Shown here piece by piece: positions 1 through 6,968 of a stretch of 38,199 bases of DNA (position 1 is the stretch's first letter; every line of letters starts with the position of its first letter). The translations under genes were made by a program, and so were the position numbers. The DNA lies in contig CAJWQE010000015.1 in NCBI GenBank assembly GCA_913045375.1, positions 1 through 38,199 on the forward strand. Reading direction: 5' to 3'. Source of the DNA: an uncultured Halieaceae bacterium. Its GTDB lineage: Bacteria > Pseudomonadota > Gammaproteobacteria > Pseudomonadales > Halieaceae. The notes beneath the pieces are model-generated. The model did not search any database. It saw only the letters and a list, made by a program, of their open reading frames with translations, and was not told the origin of the DNA.

Positions 1-96
1 GCGGTGGCTGTGGATGGGGGAGTTAAATTCAGTTTGCCGGCGCGCTCCGGTAGCGTGCAGGAGCCCGCTTGGTCTCCCATGTTGCCGCAACAATGA
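1..96 (+). CDS. tolB: TolB C-terminal end (partial)
   Basis: The frame open from base 1 encodes about 31 residues ending in [15 protein letters not shown] and a TGA at 94-96. The pattern VDG-V-K-LPA ... G-V-EPAWSP is the usual last beta-propeller blade of TolB, the periplasmic Tol-Pal protein that binds Pal. The gene is cut by the window start. Its position directly upstream of pal fits the conserved tolQRAB-pal-cpoB order. Only the extreme C-terminus is seen, so the call rests partly on context. Confidence 0.8.
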   Translation, partial: AVAVDGGVKFSLPARSGSVQEPAWSPMLPQQ

Positions 97-115
97 TGAA
101 AAAAGGGCTTACATG

Positions 116-145
116 TTCAACAAACGGACACATATGCGCTACATT
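116..145 (+). promoter_or_regulatory. possible sigma70 promoter for pal
   Basis: TTCAAC (116-121) and TACATT (140-145) are separated by 18 bp in the tolB-pal gap, about 40 bp before the pal start. The match is moderate. Many bacteria co-transcribe pal with tolB, so this could be an extra internal promoter or chance. Confidence 0.3.
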
Positions 146-183
146 ATGGGTAGTATTCAAAAAACCTGTGTAGGAAACACGCC

Positions 184-750
184 ATGACAACGAAAAATAC
201 TTTGGGGAAAGCTGCTGCTGTTGTTTTGTTGGCTGCATTTGTGAGCGCGTGCTCAAGCAATGCCGCTAAGGAAGAAGCTGCAGCGCAGGCTGCGGCGGAA
301 CGTGCTGCAGCCGAGCAAGCCGCAGCGGCTGAGGCTGCCGCCGCCGAGCAGCGAGCAATTGAAAAAGAGAAAGCCATGATGATGGCTGAAAAGCGCGAAG
401 AGAAGCGTCGTCTGATGGATGCAGCTTCTGCCGCCGGTAGTGTTTTCTACTTCGATTACGACAGTTCATCACTCAGTGATGATGCGCGCGCTGCTATCGA
501 TGCACACGTGGCTCTCATGATGGCTGATAGCGGCAATGTTCGACTCGAAGGCCATACGGATGAGCGTGGAACCCGAGAGTACAACCTAGCTCTGGGTGAA
601 CGACGCGCAAACGCGGTGCGTGATTACATGGTAGCCAGTGGTGTTCCTGCTTATCGCATCGAAACCATCAGCTATGGCGAGGAAAACCCAGTGGCGTACG
701 GTTCAGGCGAGTCTAGCTGGATGAAGAATCGACGCGTGGAGATCAAGTAA
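184..750 (+). CDS. pal: peptidoglycan-associated lipoprotein Pal
   Basis: Pal anchors the outer membrane to peptidoglycan and works with TolB in outer-membrane constriction during division. The 188-residue product begins with a lipoprotein signal peptide whose lipobox VSAC puts the lipidated cysteine at residue 23. Residues about 28-85 form an alanine/glutamate-rich, probably helical linker. An OmpA-like peptidoglycan-binding domain follows (about 88-188), with FDYDSSSL, EGHTDERGTREYN, ERRANAV and the C-terminal NRRVEI motif. An AGGA ribosome site lies just before the ATG. The downstream cpoB starts 6 bp after the stop. E. coli Pal is 173 residues; the extra length here is mostly the alanine-rich linker. 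Identification is secure. Confidence 0.97.
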   Translation: MTTKNTLGKAAAVVLLAAFVSACSSNAAKEEAAAQAAAERAAAEQAAAAEAAAAEQRAIEKEKAMMMAEKREEKRRLMDAASAAGSVFYFDYDSSSLSDDARAAIDAHVALMMADSGNVRLEGHTDERGTREYNLALGERRANAVRDYMVASGVPAYRIETISYGEENPVAYGSGESSWMKNRRVEIK

Positions 751-756
751 GACGTT

Positions 757-1590
757 ATGATTCTTCGACGAATTATAAAGCCGGCGCTTGTCGCCGGCTT
801 TTTTGTTTGGGCATCGGCAAGCGTGGCTCAAGTAACCAATGTTGAGCCTGTGGCCGAGCAGGCGGCGGTGCTCCCTTACGTGCAGGCGGACACCTCTACT
901 GACTTCACTGGTAGCCAGCCTCTTCCATTGCCATCTACGGACTCACGTTCGCTTGCGCTTCGCGTTCAGCAACTAGAGGAAGAAATTCGTCGGCTGAATG
1001 GACTGGTGGAAGAACAGGCCAGTCTGCTCATGCGTCTGCAAGATCAGTCTCTCGAACGTTACGTCGAGATGGATCGACGCTTAGCGGCCATTGGGACAGT
1101 CGATTCTTCGGTTGTCATTGAAGGCGACGAGGAAACAGATAGCCCAGCTCCCGATGACACTGTGCCATCAGTAAACGTGCCAGTGGCAGTGGCCGAAGTG
1201 CAGCCGGGTGAGCGCGAGGCGTATCAGTCGGCGTATGGCTTGGTACGAGAGCGACAGTTCGAGGCGGCAGTTGACGCGTTTAATACCTTCCTGGCCAGTT
1301 ATCCATTCGGTCGGTTTGCGCCGAATGCGCACTACTGGCTCGGTGAGCTCTACCTCGTTATTGAGCCTGTTGACCCTGAGTCGGCGCGTCAGAATTTCCA
1401 GTTGTTGCTGGATCAATACCCTAACGACCGTAAGGTCCCCGATGCGCTTTATAAGCTGGGTCGAGTCCACGCACTAAAGGGCAACGTCGATCGATCGAAG
1501 GAGTATCTTAATAAGGTCATTGCCGACTATGGTGCGGAACAACATCCCGCGGCTCAATTGGCGAGGGACTTTTTAGATAGTCTTGACTGA
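757..1590 (+). CDS. cpoB: Tol-Pal system protein CpoB (YbgF)
   Basis: CpoB is a periplasmic protein that coordinates peptidoglycan synthesis by PBP1B with Tol-driven outer-membrane constriction. The product (277 residues) has a Sec signal peptide (cleavage expected near ASVA-Q, residue 24), a trimerising coiled coil around residues 62-110 (LRVQQLEEEIRRLN...), a variable acidic linker, and tetratricopeptide repeats from about 155 to the end (AYGLVRERQFEAAVDAF, ANAHYWLGELY-like, DALYKLGRVHALKG). This is the standard family layout. It lies 6 bp after pal. Unusually, a strong intrinsic-terminator hairpin lies inside its first 15 codons (see separate entry), which may limit read-through from pal. 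Confidence 0.95.
   Translation: MILRRIIKPALVAGFFVWASASVAQVTNVEPVAEQAAVLPYVQADTSTDFTGSQPLPLPSTDSRSLALRVQQLEEEIRRLNGLVEEQASLLMRLQDQSLERYVEMDRRLAAIGTVDSSVVIEGDEETDSPAPDDTVPSVNVPVAVAEVQPGEREAYQSAYGLVRERQFEAAVDAFNTFLASYPFGRFAPNAHYWLGELYLVIEPVDPESARQNFQLLLDQYPNDRKVPDALYKLGRVHALKGNVDRSKEYLNKVIADYGAEQHPAAQLARDFLDSLD
777..808 (+). terminator. intrinsic terminator-like hairpin inside the cpoB signal-peptide codons
   Basis: AAAGCCGGCG (777-786) pairs perfectly over 10 bp with CGCCGGCTTT (792-801) around a 5-base loop, CTTGT. A T-rich tract follows (six T, G, three T). This is textbook Rho-independent terminator form, located 27 bp after the pal stop but overlapping codons 7-17 of cpoB. The overlapped residues (IKPALVAGFFV) are a normal signal-peptide core, so both readings hold at once. 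Confidence 0.75.
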
Positions 1591-1698
1591 GAAGGGTTCT
1601 GCGGCCCGGAGTTGCCGCTCGTTTTGGTGTTTCTGTGGCTTGGTCCCAGTAGTCATATGGCGCCGAAACACCCGACATGAGCCGGTAATTTTCAGGGC

Positions 1699-1726
1699 TT
1701 GATTTTTCGCGTGTAAACCGTAGGAT
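1699..1726 (+). promoter_or_regulatory. probable promoter of tRNA-Lys
   Basis: TTGATT (1699-1704), a 16-bp spacer and TAGGAT (1721-1726) are followed by a GC-rich discriminator (ACGCGCCC), as is usual for stable-RNA promoters. The expected start is about 15-20 nt before the mature tRNA 5' end. Confidence 0.55.
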
Positions 1727-1750
1727 ACGCGCCCTCTTGCACCAGTTTTC

Positions 1751-1826
1751 GGGTCGTTAGCTCAGTCGGTAGAGCAGTTGGCTTTTAACCAATTGGTCGC
1801 TGGTTCGAACCCAGCACGACCCACCA
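1751..1826 (+). tRNA. tRNA-Lys (anticodon TTT)
   Basis: The 76-nt cloverleaf has acceptor arms GGGTCGT/ACGACCC, the D-arm TTAGCTCAGTCGGTAGAGCA, anticodon stem-loop TTGGCTTTTAACCAA with anticodon TTT, T-arm GGTTCGAACCC, and an encoded CCA end. It closely resembles E. coli tRNA-Lys. It sits between cpoB and a thiolase with its own promoter and terminator. Confidence 0.97.
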
Positions 1827-1835
1827 TTTCAAAAG

Positions 1836-1861
1836 AAGCCACCCATCGGGTGGCTTTTTTT
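1836..1861 (+). terminator. intrinsic terminator after tRNA-Lys
   Basis: AAGCCACCC (1836-1844) pairs with GGGTGGCTT (1848-1856) around a 3-base loop, followed by a run of seven T. It lies 9 nt after the tRNA CCA end. Confidence 0.9.
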
Positions 1862-2057
1862 GTGATGTGAGCTGTCGTTTGTTTGGTTATAAGCGCATGT
1901 GCTAATCGAACGGTCATACACCTCAATCTCGCGCAGTTCCGTTGATAACGGGTATCTAATCCCTCTAACAGGCAAAGTCTGTTTCACTCGCGCTGACAGC
2001 ACACAGCGAGTACAGTGTTCGCTCATCCCTCACACACATAACAAATCGAGGCGTGAC

Positions 2058-3293
2058 ATGAGCAACAACGTCTATATTTTAGGTGGCAGTCAGACGGACT
2101 TTTCGCGCAATTGGGCGCGAGAAGGCCTTGAAGTGTATGACATGTTTGCCGAGGCGCTGACCGACGGGATCAGGGACGCGGGCATCGAACCTGCCCAGAT
2201 TGAGGTCGGCCATGTAGGAAATTTCGTTGCCGATCTATTCGCTGGTCAGGGTCTCATCGGTGGCTTTTTCGGCCAAGTATTCCCCGAACTTGCGATGTTG
2301 CCGACATCTCGGCACGAAGCGGCCTGTGCGTCTGGGTCAATGGCGATTCTCGGTGCGATGCGCGATATCGAGGCGGGTCATTACGAGACTGCCTGTGTGG
2401 TTGGACTGGAGCTCATGCGAAATGTGAGCGGTAAAACCGGTGCCGAGTATTTAGGCGCGGCAACGTGGCAAGGGCACGAGGCGCTCAGCTGTGACTTCCC
2501 CTGGCCGTTTATGTTCGATTTGATTACCGAGGAATATGACCGGCGTTACGGTATTCGAGATGATCATTTAACTCAGATAGCCGAAATCAACTTTGCCAAC
2601 GCGAAGTTGAACGAGAATGCGCAAACACGTGCTTGGCAGTTCGCCGAAGGTAGTTTCAGTGGTGATGAGACACTCAACCCGGTCATCGAGGGAAGAGTCA
2701 GGAAACTCGACTGCGGTCAAATTACAGATGGTGCGGCCTCTATCATCTTGGCAAGCGAACGGTTTGCGCGGCAACACGCCGAAAAACTAGGTCTTAAGTT
2801 GCAGGACATACCGCGTATCAAGGGTTGGGGCCATTGCTCAGCGCCCATTTCTCTGGAGACAAAGCTTGCGCGTTCACGTGGCGATGATCTCATTTTTCCT
2901 CACGCAGCAAAGACCATGTCCGATGCACTAAATCGCGCTGGCTTTGGCGCCGCTGACGAGGTGGACGGGCTTGAAACTCATGACTGTTTCACCGTCACCG
3001 AATACATGGCGATAGATCATTCCGGGTTGACGAAGCCCGGAGAGAGTTGGAAAGCCGTGGAAGCTGGTCGTATTGCTATTGATGGTGATTTTCCGATTAA
3101 TGCCAGCGGGGGATTGATTGGACTGGGCCATCCTGTGGGTGCGACCGGCGTTCGCATGGCGCTTGATTGTGTGAAGCAGGTTTCCGGGAGAGCAGGTGCG
3201 TACCAGATACCTGATGCGCAAAATTTACTGACCTTCAACATGGGCGGTAGCACAACCACCTGCGCGAGTCTGGTGGTAGGTGTGGGTACGTGA
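2058..3293 (+). CDS. SCP2-type thiolase (acetyl-CoA acetyltransferase family)
   Basis: Thiolases cleave 3-ketoacyl-CoA or run the reverse condensation. The 411-residue product has the nucleophilic cysteine in HEAACASGS (Cys90), the HDCF motif (GLETHDCF) typical of the SCP2/SCP-x branch in place of NEAF, and the GLGHPVGATG histidine loop; it ends FNMGGSTTTCASLVVG. The ATG at 2058 is chosen because GAGG stands 8 bases before it and homology starts there; the frame is open further upstream without support. The next thiolase starts inside its stop (GTGA overlap), so the two are probably made together. The substrate is unknown; this branch often handles branched or unusual acyl-CoAs. Confidence 0.88.
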   Translation: MSNNVYILGGSQTDFSRNWAREGLEVYDMFAEALTDGIRDAGIEPAQIEVGHVGNFVADLFAGQGLIGGFFGQVFPELAMLPTSRHEAACASGSMAILGAMRDIEAGHYETACVVGLELMRNVSGKTGAEYLGAATWQGHEALSCDFPWPFMFDLITEEYDRRYGIRDDHLTQIAEINFANAKLNENAQTRAWQFAEGSFSGDETLNPVIEGRVRKLDCGQITDGAASIILASERFARQHAEKLGLKLQDIPRIKGWGHCSAPISLETKLARSRGDDLIFPHAAKTMSDALNRAGFGAADEVDGLETHDCFTVTEYMAIDHSGLTKPGESWKAVEAGRIAIDGDFPINASGGLIGLGHPVGATGVRMALDCVKQVSGRAGAYQIPDAQNLLTFNMGGSTTTCASLVVGVGT

Positions 3294-4489
3294 TTGATGC
3301 GTTTGTCCTTGAGGCGCTAAGGAGCCCAAGAACAAAAGCGAAGGAATCGGGCGGACTTCACGAACTCACTCCCTCCGACCTGCTGGCTAAGCTTTATGAG
3401 GCGCTTGTGCTGCGAACGCAAGTCGACCCCGTATCGCTTTCTGAGGTCATTCTTGGTTGTGTCACCCAGCAGGGTGAACAGGCGGCAAACATCGCAAAAA
3501 CCTCTGCCTTAAGAGCGGGTTGGCCTGCGTCGGTCGCGGGAATGACGATTAACCGATTTTGCTCATCGAGTATCGATGCAATTGCACTGGCTGCAATGAA
3601 AGTGAATTGTGGGCAAACCTCTGCATTGGTGGCGGGCGGTGTAGAAATGATGTCGCGGGTACCTCTACTGGCAGACGGCGCCCGGGTCTTCGCTGATCAC
3701 GACTTTGGCGTTAATCATCAGATGCTGCTCATGGGGGCGGGTGCGGATCTCATTGCCTCCCGAGGGGAGATGTCGCGCGCGGACCTTGATGCTGTGGCGT
3801 TCGGTAGTCATCAGCGAGCGCTGCGCGCGCAAAAGGAAGACCGCTTCACCTCCATCGTGCCCATAGCGACATCGAAGGGATTGGTTTGTAGCGATGAATG
3901 CGTCAGGCCCTCGCTTAGCCCCGATCGACTTGCCACTATGCCCGCGGTTTTTGGCGATTTGGGCAAGGCGGGATCTGATCAGGTTCAGCTCGCGAAGTTT
4001 TCTGACTTGAGTGAGATTAGCCATCTCCATACCGCGGCTAATTCGCCAGCGATGTGCGACGCTGCAGCGGTGCTCATGATTGGTTCAGCTGAGTTTGCCG
4101 AGGCGCAACGGGTGAAGCCCATCGCTCGGATCGTCGACACAGTGACCTGTTGCGGGGAGCCCCTTGAGGTGGTGAGTGGATGCGTCGAAGCCACAAAAGC
4201 CATTCTCGAACGTAACCAACTCGTTCCTTCAGACGTGGATGTGTTCGAAATCCACGAGGCGTTTGCGGCCACTATTGTGAAGTTACAGCGAGAGCTCGAG
4301 ATTGATGACGCGCGGCTCAATGTGAACGGCGGCTGTATTGCGCTGGGCCATCCCATGGGCGCAACCGGTGCGATTATGGCGGGTACTGCGTTGGACGAGC
4401 TGAAACGCATCAGCGGACGGCTGGCTGTGGTTGCTGCAAGTGGCGCCGGTGGTACCGGTAGCGCCCTATTGCTGGAGCGCTGTAACTAG
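3290..4489 (+). CDS. thiolase family protein (acetyl-CoA C-acyltransferase-like), second catalytic Cys replaced by Ser
   Basis: A 399-residue FadA/FadI-like thiolase. The nucleophile lies in INRFCSSS (Cys91), HEAFA is at about 322-326 and GHPMGATG at about 353-360. The C-terminal motif, normally CxxGG(Q/L)G as in ACAAGGQG, reads ASGAGGTG, so the cysteine acting as acid/base is serine (about residue 384). Other core motifs are intact, so it may be a slower, biosynthetic or acyl-transfer variant. It starts with GTG overlapping the upstream thiolase stop by 4 bases, suggesting translational coupling and perhaps a heteromeric enzyme. Its end overlaps the convergent small gene by 4 bases. Confidence 0.85.
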   Translation: MIDAFVLEALRSPRTKAKESGGLHELTPSDLLAKLYEALVLRTQVDPVSLSEVILGCVTQQGEQAANIAKTSALRAGWPASVAGMTINRFCSSSIDAIALAAMKVNCGQTSALVAGGVEMMSRVPLLADGARVFADHDFGVNHQMLLMGAGADLIASRGEMSRADLDAVAFGSHQRALRAQKEDRFTSIVPIATSKGLVCSDECVRPSLSPDRLATMPAVFGDLGKAGSDQVQLAKFSDLSEISHLHTAANSPAMCDAAAVLMIGSAEFAEAQRVKPIARIVDTVTCCGEPLEVVSGCVEATKAILERNQLVPSDVDVFEIHEAFAATIVKLQRELEIDDARLNVNGGCIALGHPMGATGAIMAGTALDELKRISGRLAVVAASGAGGTGSALLLERCN

Positions 4490-4683
4490 CTTTGCTCACC
4501 ATCATTCGTAATACCTGATTGGTAGCGAATCTCATTGGTGAGTCGCTTTTTGTACCGACGCTGTCGCCGTCGAGCTTTAGCTGCATTGGCGCGCCAGCCC
4601 TGGCGTTTGTCTGCGACCAATTCATCAACGTCATCCGCGGTTTCGACGTTCAAGCCATCACTTTCATAGGTTCGCCGTGCCAT
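4486..4683 (-). CDS. small basic protein of unknown function
   Basis: A 65-residue product with an acidic N-terminal half (VETADDVDELVADK) followed by a strongly basic helix-like segment (RANAAKARRRQRRYKKR). I do not recognise the family. It is on the same strand as, and 15 bp after, the serine hydrolase gene, and its end overlaps the convergent thiolase by 4 bp. A competing overlapping frame (4410-4634) has no comparable organisation. The charge pattern recalls small nucleic-acid- or envelope-associated proteins of gammaproteobacteria, but that is only a resemblance. No strong ribosome site is visible. Confidence 0.5.
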   Translation of the reverse strand: MARRTYESDGLNVETADDVDELVADKRQGWRANAAKARRRQRRYKKRLTNEIRYQSGITNDGEQS

Positions 4684-4698
4684 AAAGTGGGACCTGAT

Positions 4699-6165
4699 TT
4701 AGTGAGTAGATTGAGCGGGTAAAGCTGCTTCGCTTTTTGGAAACGCCTTCACCACCTCCCTCAGCAAGTCCCATCGATTGAACCCCTGGCGTCCGTAATC
4801 AAGACCTCTTCGAACAATAACGAGGTCATGGCTGGGAACGACGATGACGTACTGTCCACGGTTGCCCGCCGTACTGTAGGCATCACTGGGGACCTCATTT
4901 TTTCGCTCGTCGGGTACTAACCACCACTGGCCACCGTAGTCATTCCCACGAACCCCTGACGCAGGCGCCGGGGTACGAACAAAGTCGATCCAGTCGCGAG
5001 AGATGAGTTGTTCGCCTTGCCATTGTCCGTCTTGGAGAAATAGTAGGCCGAAGCGCGCAAGGTCGCGGGCGTTGGTATAGACCTGTGAGGAAAAAATAAA
5101 ATCGCCAAATCGATCGGTCGAGGCGAGCGTGTTAGTCATCCCTAGCCGATCGAATAAAGCTTTATGCGGAAAGAGCTGGTAATCGGATTCATTGGCAAAC
5201 GTTTGCTTGAGCGCAAAGACTGCGAGCAAGGTGTCGTAGTTTTCATAATCCCAAAACGTGCCAGGTTCTCTAATAAGGCCGCGATTACGCATCCCGTCTA
5301 CTGAACTCGCGCCCGCCCAATAGGCAAGACCGGAGCCTGTCGCGTACTCCATGCCAAAGCTATCGACGGGGTAGAGACCTGAACTCATGTGCATCGCATG
5401 TCGAAGGGTGATGCTATCGCGTGGGTCCGGCGCTGGGCGATCTTTAATTACAGGCAGCCACTCGAACGCTAAAGGCGCATCCAGAGCCAGTTCCTCGCCG
5501 TCCACCTTCATGCCGATCAGTGTTGACGCAATGCTTTTCGCCGTGGACCAGGTGCGGGTTCGCGTCGTCATATCAAATCCATCTGCGTACCGCTCCAGCA
5601 CAATCTCTCCCTTGTGCAAGACCAGTAAGCTGACGGTCTTTTGTTCAGGTGAAGATCGCTCAAAGGCCCAGGTTTCCGCTGCACTGAGAGCGGACTCCGA
5701 AATGCTCGGATCGAGGGGTGTAGGAGTGACTACGTCACCCATCGGCCAGGGCAAGCGGGTTGTATCTGTGCGGTAGCTAAGATCAATCGTTGGTAACTCA
5801 TCCGCAGATGACATATCCCAATCGGGTGGTACGACAATGCATCCGATTCCATCTCGAAAGACCGCGTGAACTCGGTCACCATCCGTGCCGCCACCCACGC
5901 CAACCCATCGTGCATCGTGATTCACCGTGTAGTTCCCACCAGACTCGGTTCCGATAACGCGCTCGCCCAGGTAGGCGAGTTCATCACTGAAGACCTGATC
6001 GATCGTGCGATGCGATGTAAATAACCCGTTGCAACTTAGGACGGCCTGAACCCCGTTTCGTATGAGCTGTCGATTGTGGTCAAAGTAGTCGTATTGCGCG
6101 GAGGCATTAAGCGCAGTGAGTACGGCTGCTAAACCTACAATCTGACCAAGGTTTCGTATAGGCAT
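4699..6165 (-). CDS. exported serine hydrolase, class C beta-lactamase-like fold (NylB/EstB-like)
   Basis: The 488-residue product has an N-terminal signal peptide (LAAVLTALNASA, cleavage near residue 23) and so is probably periplasmic. It carries the SxxK nucleophile motif WSTAKS (Ser207, Lys210), a YxN motif in DYENYD (Tyr307, Asn309), and a C-terminal GNRGQY segment where penicillin-recognising enzymes have the third motif. The STAKS context and long N-terminal extension resemble 6-aminohexanoate-dimer hydrolase/esterase-type members more than true beta-lactamases, so an amide or ester hydrolase is the better guess. Its start codon overlaps a possible ATG of the divergent gene. It may form an operon with the small gene that follows. 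Confidence 0.85.
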   Translation of the reverse strand: MPIRNLGQIVGLAAVLTALNASAQYDYFDHNRQLIRNGVQAVLSCNGLFTSHRTIDQVFSDELAYLGERVIGTESGGNYTVNHDARWVGVGGGTDGDRVHAVFRDGIGCIVVPPDWDMSSADELPTIDLSYRTDTTRLPWPMGDVVTPTPLDPSISESALSAAETWAFERSSPEQKTVSLLVLHKGEIVLERYADGFDMTTRTRTWSTAKSIASTLIGMKVDGEELALDAPLAFEWLPVIKDRPAPDPRDSITLRHAMHMSSGLYPVDSFGMEYATGSGLAYWAGASSVDGMRNRGLIREPGTFWDYENYDTLLAVFALKQTFANESDYQLFPHKALFDRLGMTNTLASTDRFGDFIFSSQVYTNARDLARFGLLFLQDGQWQGEQLISRDWIDFVRTPAPASGVRGNDYGGQWWLVPDERKNEVPSDAYSTAGNRGQYVIVVPSHDLVIVRRGLDYGRQGFNRWDLLREVVKAFPKSEAALPAQSTH

Positions 6166-6241
6166 GCGTATTTATCTCGTTAAAGACTCAAAAGAATGCG
6201 GTAGTTTACTGCCATACAACCCTAATTCGGATAGTGATGGC

Positions 6242-6805
6242 ATGACTGAGGCTGAGACGCCGGTGTGGCTCCGACAACTCAAGCGCGCAATTCGTGGAAA
6301 TCGTCGCGATGCCCATAATCGCTACGTTCAATTTGCGACGCTCGGGCTGGACGGAAAGCCTCGGGTGAGGATGGTCGTTTTTCGCGGATTCTCACGCTCC
6401 GAAGCCTCGTTTTTTATCATTACAGATGCGCGAAGCGAAAAAGTGAAAGAGCTAGCGCAGTGTCCTGATGTGGAGGTGAGTTGGTATTTCACCCAGACTC
6501 GAGAGCAGTTTCGATTGCAATGCAGCGCGGTGACACATAACCACGGGACAGATGCGGACTTACACCGTGACGCACTCTGGAAGGGATTGTCGGACGCGGC
6601 AAAAGCACAGTTTTTTTGGCCCGAGCCCGGGCTTCCGTCAGGGGAGGGTCAGTCGCTAGAGATTACGACGCATCCCCCGGAATCGTTTGTTGTCATTGAG
6701 TGCAGCCCGCAGCGGGTTGATCATCTTGTGCTTGCCAAAATACAGCGACGCACGCTCTCAGATTTGACGGCCTCGGGTTGGACAGAGGTTTCGATCAACC
6801 CATAA
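6242..6805 (+). CDS. PPOX-type FMN-binding flavoprotein (pyridoxamine 5'-phosphate oxidase-like)
   Basis: A split-barrel flavoprotein of the pyridoxamine-oxidase-like group (Npun_F5749-like/Alr4036-like). Visible family features are RYVQFATLGLDGKPRVRMVVFRGF near the N-terminus, a DARSEKVKEL segment, and VEVSWYFTQTREQFRLQ, where FMN phosphate-binding and dimer strands lie. The in-frame ATG at 6164 would overlap the start of the divergent hydrolase and add 26 residues that do not look like the family, so the ATG at 6242 (187 residues) is preferred; this also leaves about 75 bp for divergent promoters. The true substrate of this subgroup is unknown; it is not the canonical PdxH. Confidence 0.8.
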   Translation: MTEAETPVWLRQLKRAIRGNRRDAHNRYVQFATLGLDGKPRVRMVVFRGFSRSEASFFIITDARSEKVKELAQCPDVEVSWYFTQTREQFRLQCSAVTHNHGTDADLHRDALWKGLSDAAKAQFFWPEPGLPSGEGQSLEITTHPPESFVVIECSPQRVDHLVLAKIQRRTLSDLTASGWTEVSINP

Positions 6806-6968
6806 CCTGTTGGTACTGCCGTTATCACTGCACCCTGAATGCGAGCAACGCTCACTGACGTAACTCTCATTGGGGTAAATCGGACCAAAGGTGTTCTGGC
6901 ATTCGATTTGATTTATTCTGGTACATTAACAACAACAGTCGCACTCGGCGCCCTCGAGGTCACATAAC

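Noticed and set aside
1899..2057. N-terminal extension of the first thiolase
   Set aside because: 53 extra residues without homology; a good ribosome site supports the start at 2058.
3985..4410. 141-residue antisense frame in the second thiolase
   Set aside because: Shadow frame; the thiolase motifs on the plus strand explain the region.
4410..4634. 74-residue alternative to the small basic gene
   Set aside because: Competes with the 4486-4683 frame, runs deep into the thiolase and has less ordered composition.
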